Source of the DNA: Diplosphaera chodatii
Lineage: Eukaryota > Chlorophyta > Trebouxiophyceae > Prasiolales > Stichococcaceae
Assembly: GCA_032358165.1 (NCBI GenBank)
Contig: JAALGY010000039.1
Span: 1,364,001-1,428,000, forward strand
DNA: 64,000 nucleotides
Reading direction: 5' to 3'
Every line of letters starts with the position of its first letter. The first letter of the stretch is position 1. Shown here in pieces: positions 48,719 through 58,543 of this stretch. The notes under the pieces are model-generated. The model was not told where the DNA came from and ran no database searches. It saw only the letters and a program-made list of their open reading frames with translations. The translations under genes and the position numbers were made by a program.

Positions 48719-50142
48719 TGCTGCTGGGCAGCAGCTCCACAGAGGCTGCTTGGTGGGGCAAAGTGCAGCAGTTCAGCGTGATCTGCCTGCAGTCACAGCA
48801 GCTGCACCTGCAGAGTGCGCACTGATTGCTGCATGCAGATGCTGCACTGCTTACAAAGTAGATAATCAGTTGGCGAACAGGCGGCTGGTCAAACTTGACA
48901 TAAAGCAGCGGACGTGCGTACAGATGCTGGCCACGAGTCAGTACACAGAAGATCATTCTCTCATGCATGCTTGAGTTTGTGCATGCAGTACAGGTGGCAG
49001 GAAGCACCCGAGCAACACCAGGCCACCAGCAGCCACCAAACTGGACACAACAGCAGGTCACCAATGGCAAGCATGCTGTGTCCTGACAGATTGCTGAGTA
49101 CTGTGAGGGCACCACTAAAATTGGCAGCTGTTGGCATGTCGGCTGACTGGCGCATTGTGGGTGGACCTGATACTTGCGGCGCATGCCCTGGCAGCAGTAG
49201 TCTCTAGGAAAGTTGACATTTCACCTTTCGCTGCCCTAAGCTTTATTACTGCACTAGGTATCAATGAACCACTTCACTAACCATCCAACCGGCAAACCAA
49301 AGCTGCGTGTAACCAACGGATGCATCAGCAGTACCGCTTGTGCCATTCTGCAATGGCATCACCTTCCCACGGACAAGGTCTGCAATCGCCTCATGCTGCA
49401 CAGGCTGATGCAGGGTCGACATGCTGCATACACAGCGTGCTGGTGCCAGATGGTACTGCATAGCTGTGAAGCCCAGCACAACTCCCAGACTCTCTGTTAG
49501 TTGCAACCCGACCCTGAAGAGGCACACCCCTCGTGCCACCCTGTCGGCGCTTACGCACCCACTGCTCGTCGGTATCCCTTGCTGTTGCAGCTGCAGACCA
49601 GCACGTGTGACAGCCTGTGCCCTGCTGCCTGGCCGTCCCAAGTGCCTGCTGCCTGCTCTCATTGCACTTCAGTAGCCCTTGTCTCCCTTCTCGCTGCCCT
49701 TGTCGCTCTTTGCACTGGTGCCCTCCGATCGGACGCTCTGCATTGACAGACAACAGCTTGGGCCCAGAGTTGCCAGCCTCAGGTGAGGTGCAGGAGTATA
49801 AGACGAAAGTGAGATCCTGCTTTGCTGGGTTTTCTGATCAACAGATATGTCAAACTCAAAGCTGGCAATATCACAGATGTAGCATGTTACATGCGCGATG
49901 TATACTACAGCAGTGAGTGTCAGCAGCTATGTGTTGGACACTTTGGCACTGAGCTCACTTGTTGTAAGCAGTTGCTGCAACACGGTGCAGACAGCACAGC
50001 TGTCATGCAATCCTGGTTTAGCACGTATTGCCATGACAGGGGGATGAGCACGAAATTGTCATGCACTGCACTCATACATGCTCCTGCCACATGGTAGCAA
50101 TGATGAACACCATTTTCAGGAATACAACGAGTGAGCGTGTGG
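48719..50142. other. Spacer upstream of the SDR gene
   Basis: About 1.4 kb lies between the SDR start and the carbonic anhydrase stop, both on the minus strand. It should contain the SDR promoter. I see no coding chain or repeat here. Confidence 0.5.
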
Positions 50143-53100
50143 TTAATCAATTTTGTCACTCACGGTCAGGATTTCTGCTTTGAAATTATTGTACGGCACC
50201 TGCTTGTCGCTGTGCGAGTGCTGGTGGCCGCCGCCCTTGCCCTGGCTCTGCCCCTTGCCGGCCTTGGGCGGGTGGTACGCGCCGTTCGCCTGCTTGGCCT
50301 GCTTTTTCGCCAGGGAAACAACTGTTGCCAGGGTGTGAAAAGGCTGGAGAGCAACACATACACATCTATGGTATGCAAAGTGCAGGGCTGAGCTGGGGTC
50401 GAACCGCTGTGACCCAAACACTTGACAAGGCTGCAACGCCAGCTCACCTGGCGGTAGGCGTCAGTGACGTGCAGGCCGCCGCCTTCATCACGACACAGCT
50501 CCGTCAGCCGCCCTGCACGACAGACGTACACACACAACTTGCAGATGCAGCAACATTTCTGTTATCGAACAGGCACGATGGGCTTACGCCGAATCAGCGC
50601 TGAGCAGCTGCAGCCTGCAGGCTGCTGGAGTAGCCCACATGCACACGCAATCACACACGCCGGAGGTGGGCAGCAAGGTCGGGAACCATACCTGTGTCGG
50701 TGGAGTACAGCAGACCGTACAGCTTCAGCTTGGGGTCGATGTTGGGTGCGCTGCAATTTTGCACAACACAAGAACATTAGCACGCATTCTGACACATCAG
50801 ACGCACCCCGGCCACCTGGCGCATGTGAGGATACCGGCCAGTGCCAATGAGGCTGCGCAGGGTGACTGCGATATGGAAGCTTGTGTGACAGTGGAAGCAG
50901 GAAGCGCACTTGCGCAGCAGCTTGACGTCCTCAATCACCGAATCCACCAGGTCCGGGATGGGGCGCACCTGCAGCCGGACAGAGGCCCTGGGGTGTAAGA
51001 AACAGCTGGTGAATAAGTTCGTGTAGATCTGCACCTCGGGTACCCTGTCCCCGAAGGACTTGTAAAGCGCGAGGAGAATTGGGGGCATCTGCATGCCCCC
51101 AAACACTGTGACGCAGTCACAGCTCGCTGGTGGCTGGCATTTGAGGCCGTAAAGTTTGCATGTTGCAGGTTTTCAAAGGAAAGCACACAGGGAGTACTGC
51201 AATGGCACAGCGCAACCACCCGCATGCTGGCAGCAGGTGTGCACTGCCAGTTGTGCTGCCGCACCCTGACATAAGGACCCTCGCAACTGAGCACAGATGT
51301 TTGGGCGAGTCCAAGCAGGCGAGGGGACAAAGACGCACGAACAGGTATTCGATGGCGCGGCGGATGAAGGGCGGCGTGATGTAGCTGGCCCACCACACCG
51401 AGAAGAACATCGCCTGCAGTAAGGACACGAAAAGCATCAGAAATCATGCGCTGATCATCACAGGAGCGCAACAGTCAACCAGCCAGGCAGTCGGTCAGGA
51501 GGAGCAAGCGCTCCATGACCTAGTGCTTCACATTGCTGGATGCGCAGGCACATCAACATTAACCTTGCCTGCATGGGCAGGCTGGAGTGCGTTGAGATGC
51601 GCTGCGTGAGCTTCTTCTGCCACTCCGGCTTGCGCCGCAGCACCGCCTACGGCATAGAAAATGAGACTGAAAGTGGTGCTCGGCCAGATCAAGGCAACTT
51701 GCATGCCGCCCGTGTGCACAGGTCTGTTTGTGCCAGCTTGCAGTGCAGCATGTCATGCATGACTCATGACACTGCAGCCAAACTACACATGCGATCTGGG
51801 CAGCACCCCTGTTGACAGTCCACTGTAGCATCACAACATGTGCAGCTGTCAGCAATCAGCATGAGCAGCAGAAGCACGACGCAGTCCAGATTGGCGAGCG
51901 GCCACAGCGGCAGGTTCTGCTGCTGTCACCAGTGCCAGATGCTGGAATGCGTCGCGACTATGGTGCTTTCCACACGGCAGCTGGAGTTTCCGTGTCGAAG
52001 AGGTCAAGGCCCCGGCGGCGCGCACCTGGCCGCCGCAGTCGGTGTGGTGGATGACCAGCATGTGGGTGCAGTCCAGCAGGTCCTGGCAGATGACCATCGA
52101 CCTGCGCACGACAAAGCGCATTTGCAGTCAGTTGAGGACCGCATTGCAGGACCCGGCCACCGTCACCAGACATGCTGCTGCCTACACTGCCGTCGGCCTT
52201 GCAATCAGCGAAGCGGGCTGAAGGATCACAATAACCACAGACGTTTTACATCATACTGTCAGCGCTAGGATGCAAGTGTGCAGTCCGACAGCTGCATGAT
52301 GCAGCGACCATGGGCATGCATACACCTGCATGGCCAGTGGCGAAGTGGCAGGGCGCCTAGTAGCATGCACATGCTACTGTGCACACTCCCACGCTACCAA
52401 TGGCCATTGTTTTTCAGTGAAAAGGGCACCAGCACAAAGCTTTAGGCCGTATGCAGTGTTCAATTGTCAGAACATGGGAATGGGGAGCCATGCTTGCCAA
52501 CCCCTGCCCTAAGGTGCACACAGGTACATTTGTGCACCAGAGTGGATGCCTGCTGCAGTACAGGTCTGAAGCCATGAATGACTTGTACTGGAGTGCTACT
52601 CAGTCTTGATAAAAGAAGAGCCCTCACCGCAGCACGTCCAGGGTGACCCGGCCGCCGCCGTTGCGGATGATCTCGGCGTCGCCGATGTCCAGGCCCAGGA
52701 AGCGCTCCGGGATGAGGCGGCTGTCCATGCACGTCAGCACCGTCAGCTGCAGGTCAAGAGCACACCACTGTGGCCGGCCCTGAAACACGCTGTTGTGTAA
52801 CGTTCTGAGTTGTGCACCCATTGGTGCCTGCAGACACAAGCACCATATCACTGTGGTAGCAAGGCGGCATGCCATCAGTTGCCGCTTGAGACCATGGCGA
52901 GATGTTGCCAGCATCAGTTCTCCGTGGAAAAGGTGAAGTGACGAGCAAGTCTCGCAAGTCGCAACACCTCCCCATGCCTCCTGATGCTGACATCATGCAC
53001 ACTTCTGTCCGTAGTTTATGCTTTCTGGATGCTCCAGCTCACCGCGCACCCCGCAGCTTGCTGTATGCAACTGTGGGGGAGATCTCAGAGGGCAGCGCAC

Positions 53101-53585
53101 GCTCAAGCAGTTGCGCAGGGTTTGAACGCATTGCAAAGCTTTTTGGGTGACGCAGTGCACCTTCTTCTTGACGCCCAGGCCCATCGGCTTGTCGAAGCCC
53201 TGCGAGAAGTTCTCGTTCGCCTTCATCACCTGCGCGCAGGCAGTCAAGCCTTCGTCTGGCAGACACTTCACACCTTGGATGCTGCCGCTGGCGATGCCCA
53301 GCGCAGCCCATCGATGCAGTTGCCTTCTAATGCGTGGTGCTACACACAAACGCTGCGGCTGCAACCAGCTGTGCGTGACAGCAGCTGTTGATGTGTGATC
53401 TGGCAGGCCACGCGCTGGGCCTGGCAACAGGACTGTCCCACACTCACATGCTGGATGATCGGATCGTCCGACATGCTGCCTGCTGTGGTGTCCGGCTGAT
53501 CTGCTTCCTTGGTGCCGCCTTTGGGCTCTTTTTCAGCGCGGTCACCGGCAGTCTCGCCCGCCGAGAAGCCTTTGAGGCCCTGCAT
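50143..53585 (-). CDS. Beta-class carbonic anhydrase
   Basis: Ten exons: 53585-53448, 53229-53161, 52746-52628, 52101-52026, 51646-51569, 51413-51339, 50968-50910, 50750-50692, 50512-50448, 50298-50143. They join in frame to give 297 residues. The beta-CA zinc site is intact: TCMDSR (C75 with the D77-R79 dyad) and HHTDCGG (H128, C131). NAEIIRNGGGRVT-type sequence lies between them, as in the Rv1284-like branch. It should interconvert CO2 and bicarbonate. Unusual are an inserted segment with AMFFSVWWASYITPPF after the zinc site, and a Lys/Gly/His-rich C-terminal tail (GGGHQHSHSDKQ). The intron after 51569 has a GCAAGG donor. The start is uncertain: 53579 is also a good splice acceptor, and an exon ending at 54130 could join it in phase. 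The end assumes read-through of a GTGAGT to the TAA. Confidence 0.85.
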
Positions 53586-54506
53586 AGCAAACGCAGCGTA
53601 ATTCTGTTACGTTGTGCTTTGTGTGGAAGGTGCAATCATGATGTTTCACCACAGCGCCCCGCAGGGCGTCAGCCTGCAAAGCTGCCACAACACCTCAAGA
53701 GGTGTGGGTCGAAGCCCCGATCTGCACCTGCACGACAACACCGGCAGAGAAGAGCTTCCTAGAGCACTGCTTTTGCGTCCATGCGTCCGTGTGTCGCACG
53801 TTGCACCTGCTGGAGAGCAGTGCCAGATTGCCACTTTATGTGACATCCGAATCAGCATGTGAACACACCGGGGATGATCGCAAGGTGTCACAAAGCTCTA
53901 TAGACGCACTGTCAGCAGCGCGACAACCTACCCAGCTGGCCAGCCGATACTTGCACATGGTCCGTCAGGACGCTTGTGCATGCTACTACCGGCTCCAAAT
54001 GCTGGGTGCAAACGTCGCTCGGAACCATTCATAGCATCAAGTTTGCCCTTGAGACCTTGTATCCTCCGCATGACGCTGACTTTGCGGGAAACTGGCTGTT
54101 GCAAGTGTTGCATCACTCCGAGGCCGCACCTCGAGCACTTGCTCTGCCTCTTCGCACGCCGCCTTCGTGCGCGAGGCAGCCTTGTCGGAGCGTGGTCCAG
54201 GCGCCAGGTTGCCGAAGGGTTGTAGATCGCTGTGCAAGTGCACAATTCACAGCTTCGCGGCCGGGCGCTGCAGATTTCTTGGACTGATGCTGTGGAAGTT
54301 GTGATCCCCGCTGAGGAGGCTGTCCTGCCATGGCAGGTTACGTATCGGCAGCACGTTTCGGTACGCTCAAACCTGCGCTTGCATATGTCTGTGATTCTGC
54401 GTGCAGCGGGCACACACCGTAGTGTAGTCCGCAGTTAGAGAGTGCACTTCAAACCAGCTTGAGATCAGCATTCCGGACTACTTCACAGCTGCCAAACAAC
54501 AACAGC
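53586..54506. promoter_or_regulatory. Divergent region, carbonic anhydrase / unknown gene
   Basis: The region between the oppositely oriented genes at 50143-53585 and 54507-55779. It probably includes both promoters and possibly a 5' exon of the carbonic anhydrase (see 54130-54233). Confidence 0.45.
54130..54233 (-). other. Possible 5' exon of the carbonic anhydrase gene
   Basis: The minus strand reads SDLQPFGNLAPGPRSDKAAS then TKAACEEAEQVLE and a GTGCGG donor in phase 0. It would join the acceptor at 53579 (exon starting GLKGFSAG) in frame. A CACTTGCACAG acceptor lies at its 5' side, but no first exon that connects in phase was found. Confidence 0.35.
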
Positions 54507-55779
54507 ATGCCCGTGGAGATACTCCAATACGACGCAGCTGCATGCAGGCATACAAACCCTTTTATATCAGGCCACCTTGCCATTGGCGGCTCACAGCCTG
54601 GTTTGGACCTGATGGCCATTGATGCCATGGCAGCTCGGGGCTACAGCAGCGACGCAGACGAAGGCTTGCCGCTAGCGCTGGCTGACAGTGACGCCGATGA
54701 GACGGCGGCGGTGCCGCTGCCGGACTTGGGCCCGGGCGACGTGCTGTACGGCAGCGGCGGCCGTGGCACGGCAGCGATGGCAGCGGAGGCTTCTAGCTGC
54801 GCAGCACCTATGGAGGCAGCAGCTGCGAACGGTGAAGTGTATCCGAGCGATCCATTTGCTCGCGGCATCCAGTCGGCGGCAGTGGCAGCTTCTGCGGAGG
54901 GTGCTCGGCAGCGTCTCGGCAGCAGCCCTGGCTCTGGCGTCAAAACAGGCGAGCCAAAACAATGCCTCCACTGCCTTGAACATGTGCCAGTTCGTTCTTG
55001 CGACCGCCACTCAGTCAAGTTTGAGATCCTCACACCAACGGTGCAATCCCTGCTGCAGAGTCACCAGCGCTGCAGCTGTTCAGCGGCCAAGTAGGTGAGC
55101 GCAGTTGTACTAGCCCCAACTGTACACAGCGCACTGCGCCTTTCATGCTGTGAAACAGAGCAGCTGCTAAACTGGCCGCCTCAACCAGTGCAGCTGCATG
55201 CCTGCAGCTGCATGTTGGCTGTCAGTCATATTCGCTGTCTGTTTGCTGCCTGTGTTCCGGCAGCCACGGGACTTCCATCCACAACATGTGGTCGTTGCCA
55301 TCGCAGCGGAGGCGCGCTTGTCTGGGCTGACCCCGATGGAGCTGGCGGCCTTGCAGCGGCAGCAGGAAGCTGTACGCAGCTCCCCTGACGGTGCAGGTGC
55401 GAAGCCGCTGACATATGCTACATGTTTGGCCAAATATGCGAGGTTCCAAAGCATCACGACCATCTGCTGACGGATTGCTGGCGGTGGTGACATGCTGGCC
55501 TACATGGCGCTCATAACTGAGTGACTGGGTGTTGTGACAGCGACAGTCAGCTCGAGTTACTAAGTGCATGTTTTTTTGCCATGCGCAGCAGGTGCCCGGC
55601 AGCAGGCGTTGGAAGCGGCCACATCGTATGCCCATGCCACAGCATCAGCGGCGCCCTCCAGTGCCGATGCATGGCAGGATGCTGACCAGCCGCTGTCGTG
55701 CGGCTTTGACGATTTCACTTTGTCGGCGGCGGCTGCGGCGGACCTGCCTGATGCCTGGGGTCTGGAGACCTGGGCATGA
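54507..55779 (+). CDS. Unrecognised Ala/Asp/Ser-rich protein
   Basis: Four exons join in frame to 265 residues: 54507-54948, 55059-55090, 55264-55396, 55589-55779. I do not recognise a family. The first exon encodes Asp/Ala-rich, probably disordered sequence (SSDADEGLPLALADSDADE). The middle part, FHPQHVVVAIAAEARLSGLT then PMELAALQRQQEAVR, looks helical. The C-terminus is acidic with DDFTL and a final LETWA. There is no signal peptide or membrane segment. The intron after 54948 uses a GC donor (ACAG/GCGAGC). The start is the first ATG of the open frame; a later ATG at about 54612 is also possible. The shared upstream region with the carbonic anhydrase gene gives no functional clue. Confidence 0.55.
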
Positions 55780-57149
55780 ATCAGCAGCCCTAGGCGAGAC
55801 CGCCAGCCTCAGCGCGAATCTGATTACGCATGCATTACCCCTGTGGAGGTACATGTGGCACCAGCAGCTGGCCGGAAGGGCCATTGTAGCGATTTGTGAT
55901 GGCTCATTGCTGCTGTGGCAGGGCCTTGCCAAACGCGGTTACACGCTTGACGTCTGCAAAGTGCACAATAGCAGTCTGAAGCTGTGTCAGGCTGGCCTGA
56001 CAAAGCTGTATATATATGCAATGCGTGCCGGTGAAGCAAGCCTCTTCGTTGAGCGAAGTGCTGCATAGGAGTCTGCCAGTACTGCAATCATGTCCCGGGA
56101 GTATGTATACTGGTAACAAGCACCACGAGAATCAGATTCCAAATCTGCTGTGGCGTGGTGCACGCAAGGTGGCCGGCAGCTGGCGGCACTTGCGGTTTGG
56201 AAGAGCAGGAACGAACTGGCTGTTCTCTGATGCTGCGCCTCTGCAACTGAAAAGGGTTAGCCAACATCAACTCAGCCGCCCTTACAGAGCATGACGAAAG
56301 GCAATGCCAAACAGACACTCAGTCCAGGGCACACTGTGCCGATCAGCGCTGCAATACCGAGTTGCAAAACCACCCGCCCAGTTCAATAAAGTGATGCGGC
56401 ATGCATCACGAACCCTATGCTGGCAGAGCATCAGATGCACTGCCCCCACAACCAAAGACAGCAGCCAAGGCAAATCCCAGGCCGTCTCCTATAGAACACT
56501 GAGCAGTAACAAGGTGCAAACACAGTGCCCTGCATGAACATGTCACGAAAGCCAACATGAACCAGCAGGTGCTCTGCAGTGGCGACGGCAGATGTCAGAG
56601 CCCCCGAACAACAGGCATGCACCGTCAAACCCCAGACCTCGGCCAGAGAAACGACAGAATCCTTTTGAACGACCGTAAGTGCGCCCGGATCTTGTACTCT
56701 GCACACTTGCAGAGGAGCCGGCAAACTGGCAATTTGCCTCCCACAGGTGCTCTTTCCATGCCAGCAGGCATTGCCGCGGGCAACACCTTTCTCGGAGTTG
56801 TGCACATGGCGGTTGCCGCAGCAAAGGAAGGCCCAAGTGGTCGAAAGAAACAAAAGTTGGGCGGTCTCAGGCCGGCCACATCAGCACTGGGTTCCCCATC
56901 GCTGCGCAGGCCGGTCTGTTGCGATCGGCGTGACGTGTGATAGCTTGCTGACGTTCCTCTACTTCGCCGTTCAATATAGCCTTGTTCAGCGTCATATTGC
57001 CTTGTTCAGCGCCTTTCGCTGCTGCCTTCACCGCCTTCTGTGCTGTGGCCCCTGCGCTTTCTGCGCCAGGTGACAACTGCACTGCGCTGCTGCCGTCCGG
57101 CAGCCCAGCCTGTACTTGCGAGCTTCCTCTTGCAAAGGTGGTTTCAATC
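55780..57149. other. Unassigned 1.4 kb between convergent genes
   Basis: Open stretches on both strands near 56430-56940 lack family motifs and consistent splicing. A partial 20-bp tandem repeat around GCCTTGTTCAGCG (56979-56991 and 56999-57011) is the only structure seen. Confidence 0.45.
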
Positions 57150-58027
57150 TCAGAGCAGCGGCGCTTCTGCCGCCGCAGGCAGCGGCCCGGGCCCTTCCTG
57201 CTGCTGCTGCTGGGCGAAGGCCCACCCTGGAGCGCCGTCCTGCGGCCACCCCGCAGCGGCGCTGCTGGCGGGCGCCTGCTGCCGGCCCGCTGCCCACTGC
57301 GCCTCCTGCAGCCACACGGCTCAGCCAGCTTCACGCACGGCAGCCAACAATCTAAAGCCTGACAGGAATTCTGCCCGGGTACATCGAGGCGTGCTGTGAG
57401 CACCATCAGGCGCCGGGAACGCAAGCTGACGCATATGCAGCCTGTCCCACGCTCGCCAGCACTTCCACATGAGGGGCAGATATCGGTGGCCCCATTTTAA
57501 AGAGCTGGAGGCACCTGCGACTGCTGCCAGGCGGCGCTGCGGGCGCGCTCCGCCGCCAGCTCCTTCAGCAGCAGGCTCTGCGTCCCGTAGCCCAGCAGGC
57601 CGCCGCCCGGCGCCTGGGCGCCTGCAGAAGACTGGTGCGAGCCGTTTGGCCAAGTGAAGTGTGAAGCTCAGGATGGGCGCCTGGTCGTCGACAGACACGA
57701 GCGCCTGCAGACCCCGGTGCAGAGCACCTCCCGAGCACGGCTGGACAGGGTCTGAAAGCCTGGCTTCAACGCAGCACATCAGGGATGGAGACGCGCAGGC
57801 TCCCGGGTGTTGCCAGCACACGCCGCCTGCCCGCTTGCCAGCTGCTGGGCGGGAACACACTATGGAACCAGCGCGCTGTGCCGTGAGGTGGAGGTAAAAC
57901 CCTGACCTGCAGCGGGGCGCCAGGGCGAGGGCTCCCGCTTGGCCGCGGCTGCCCCCGGGGCAGCATCGCTCGCGCCCCCTGGCTGCAGCTGCCGTAGCTC
58001 GCCACCGCCGCCGCCAAATGCCGTCAT
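57150..58027 (-). CDS. Small unrecognised Gln/Ala-rich protein, or tail of the neighbouring bZIP
   Basis: Three exons, 58027-57907, 57621-57515 and 57305-57150, join in frame to 127 residues. They read MTAFGGGGGELRQLQPGG, then a helix LLGYGTQSLLLKELAAERAR, then a Gln/Trp/Ala-rich end (WAFAQQQQQEGPGPLP). No domain was recognised. The composition resembles the adjacent bZIP transcription factor on the same strand 517 bp upstream. The first exon may be internal, because a GTGCTGCAG acceptor lies just before the ATG. It could therefore be additional 3' exons of that gene rather than a separate gene. Confidence 0.42.
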
Positions 58028-58543
58028 GGAGCTGCAGCACGGCAGATTGCCCCTTCAGCATTGCAGCTCCGAGTGGTGTTCGTGGTCCAGGGTGCTGGCG
58101 ACAGTTGAACTCACGCTAGAAGGCAGCCTGCCGGCGTGGTGTGGCACAAGGCAGCGGCAACAGGGATGGTATCTGGGCGTAGCAAGTGGCCCGGAGCATG
58201 CCCTTTTGCAGAGGACGTGCAGCGATGCAGCAGGCAAAGACGACTTCACCTGAAGGATGCTGACATGGCGGCAAGTCTGCCATTTTGGGTCCTGCCCGCC
58301 GGCAAAGGCTGTGGCGGACCTGCTTCTGGCCCCTGCAGGCATGCCACCGCAAGTCAAAACCTGATGCAAACGCATGCTGTCCGGCTGCTTGCAGCTGCGG
58401 TGTTGCTTGAGCAGCTGAGGGCACAAGCGCAGCCTGACGGCAGCAGTTGCCATAGTCTACTTGTCCAGGACGCCATGAGGTGAGGATCAAAGAGCGCATG
58501 CAGCCACACTACCTGCAGCAGCTGATACAGTGTCAGATGGTAA
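58028..58543. other. Spacer between bZIP stop and small downstream gene
   Basis: No exon that connects the two flanking models in phase was found. Open stretches on the minus strand here lack motifs. Confidence 0.4.

Noticed and set aside
56431..56853. 140-codon minus-strand frame in the 1.4 kb spacer
   Set aside because: Cys-rich, no recognised family and no splice partners. Its composition is like other spacer frames.
56867..57424. 185-codon minus-strand frame extending past the small Gln-rich gene
   Set aside because: The other frame of the same exon has better splice phase and composition, and the extension has no motif.
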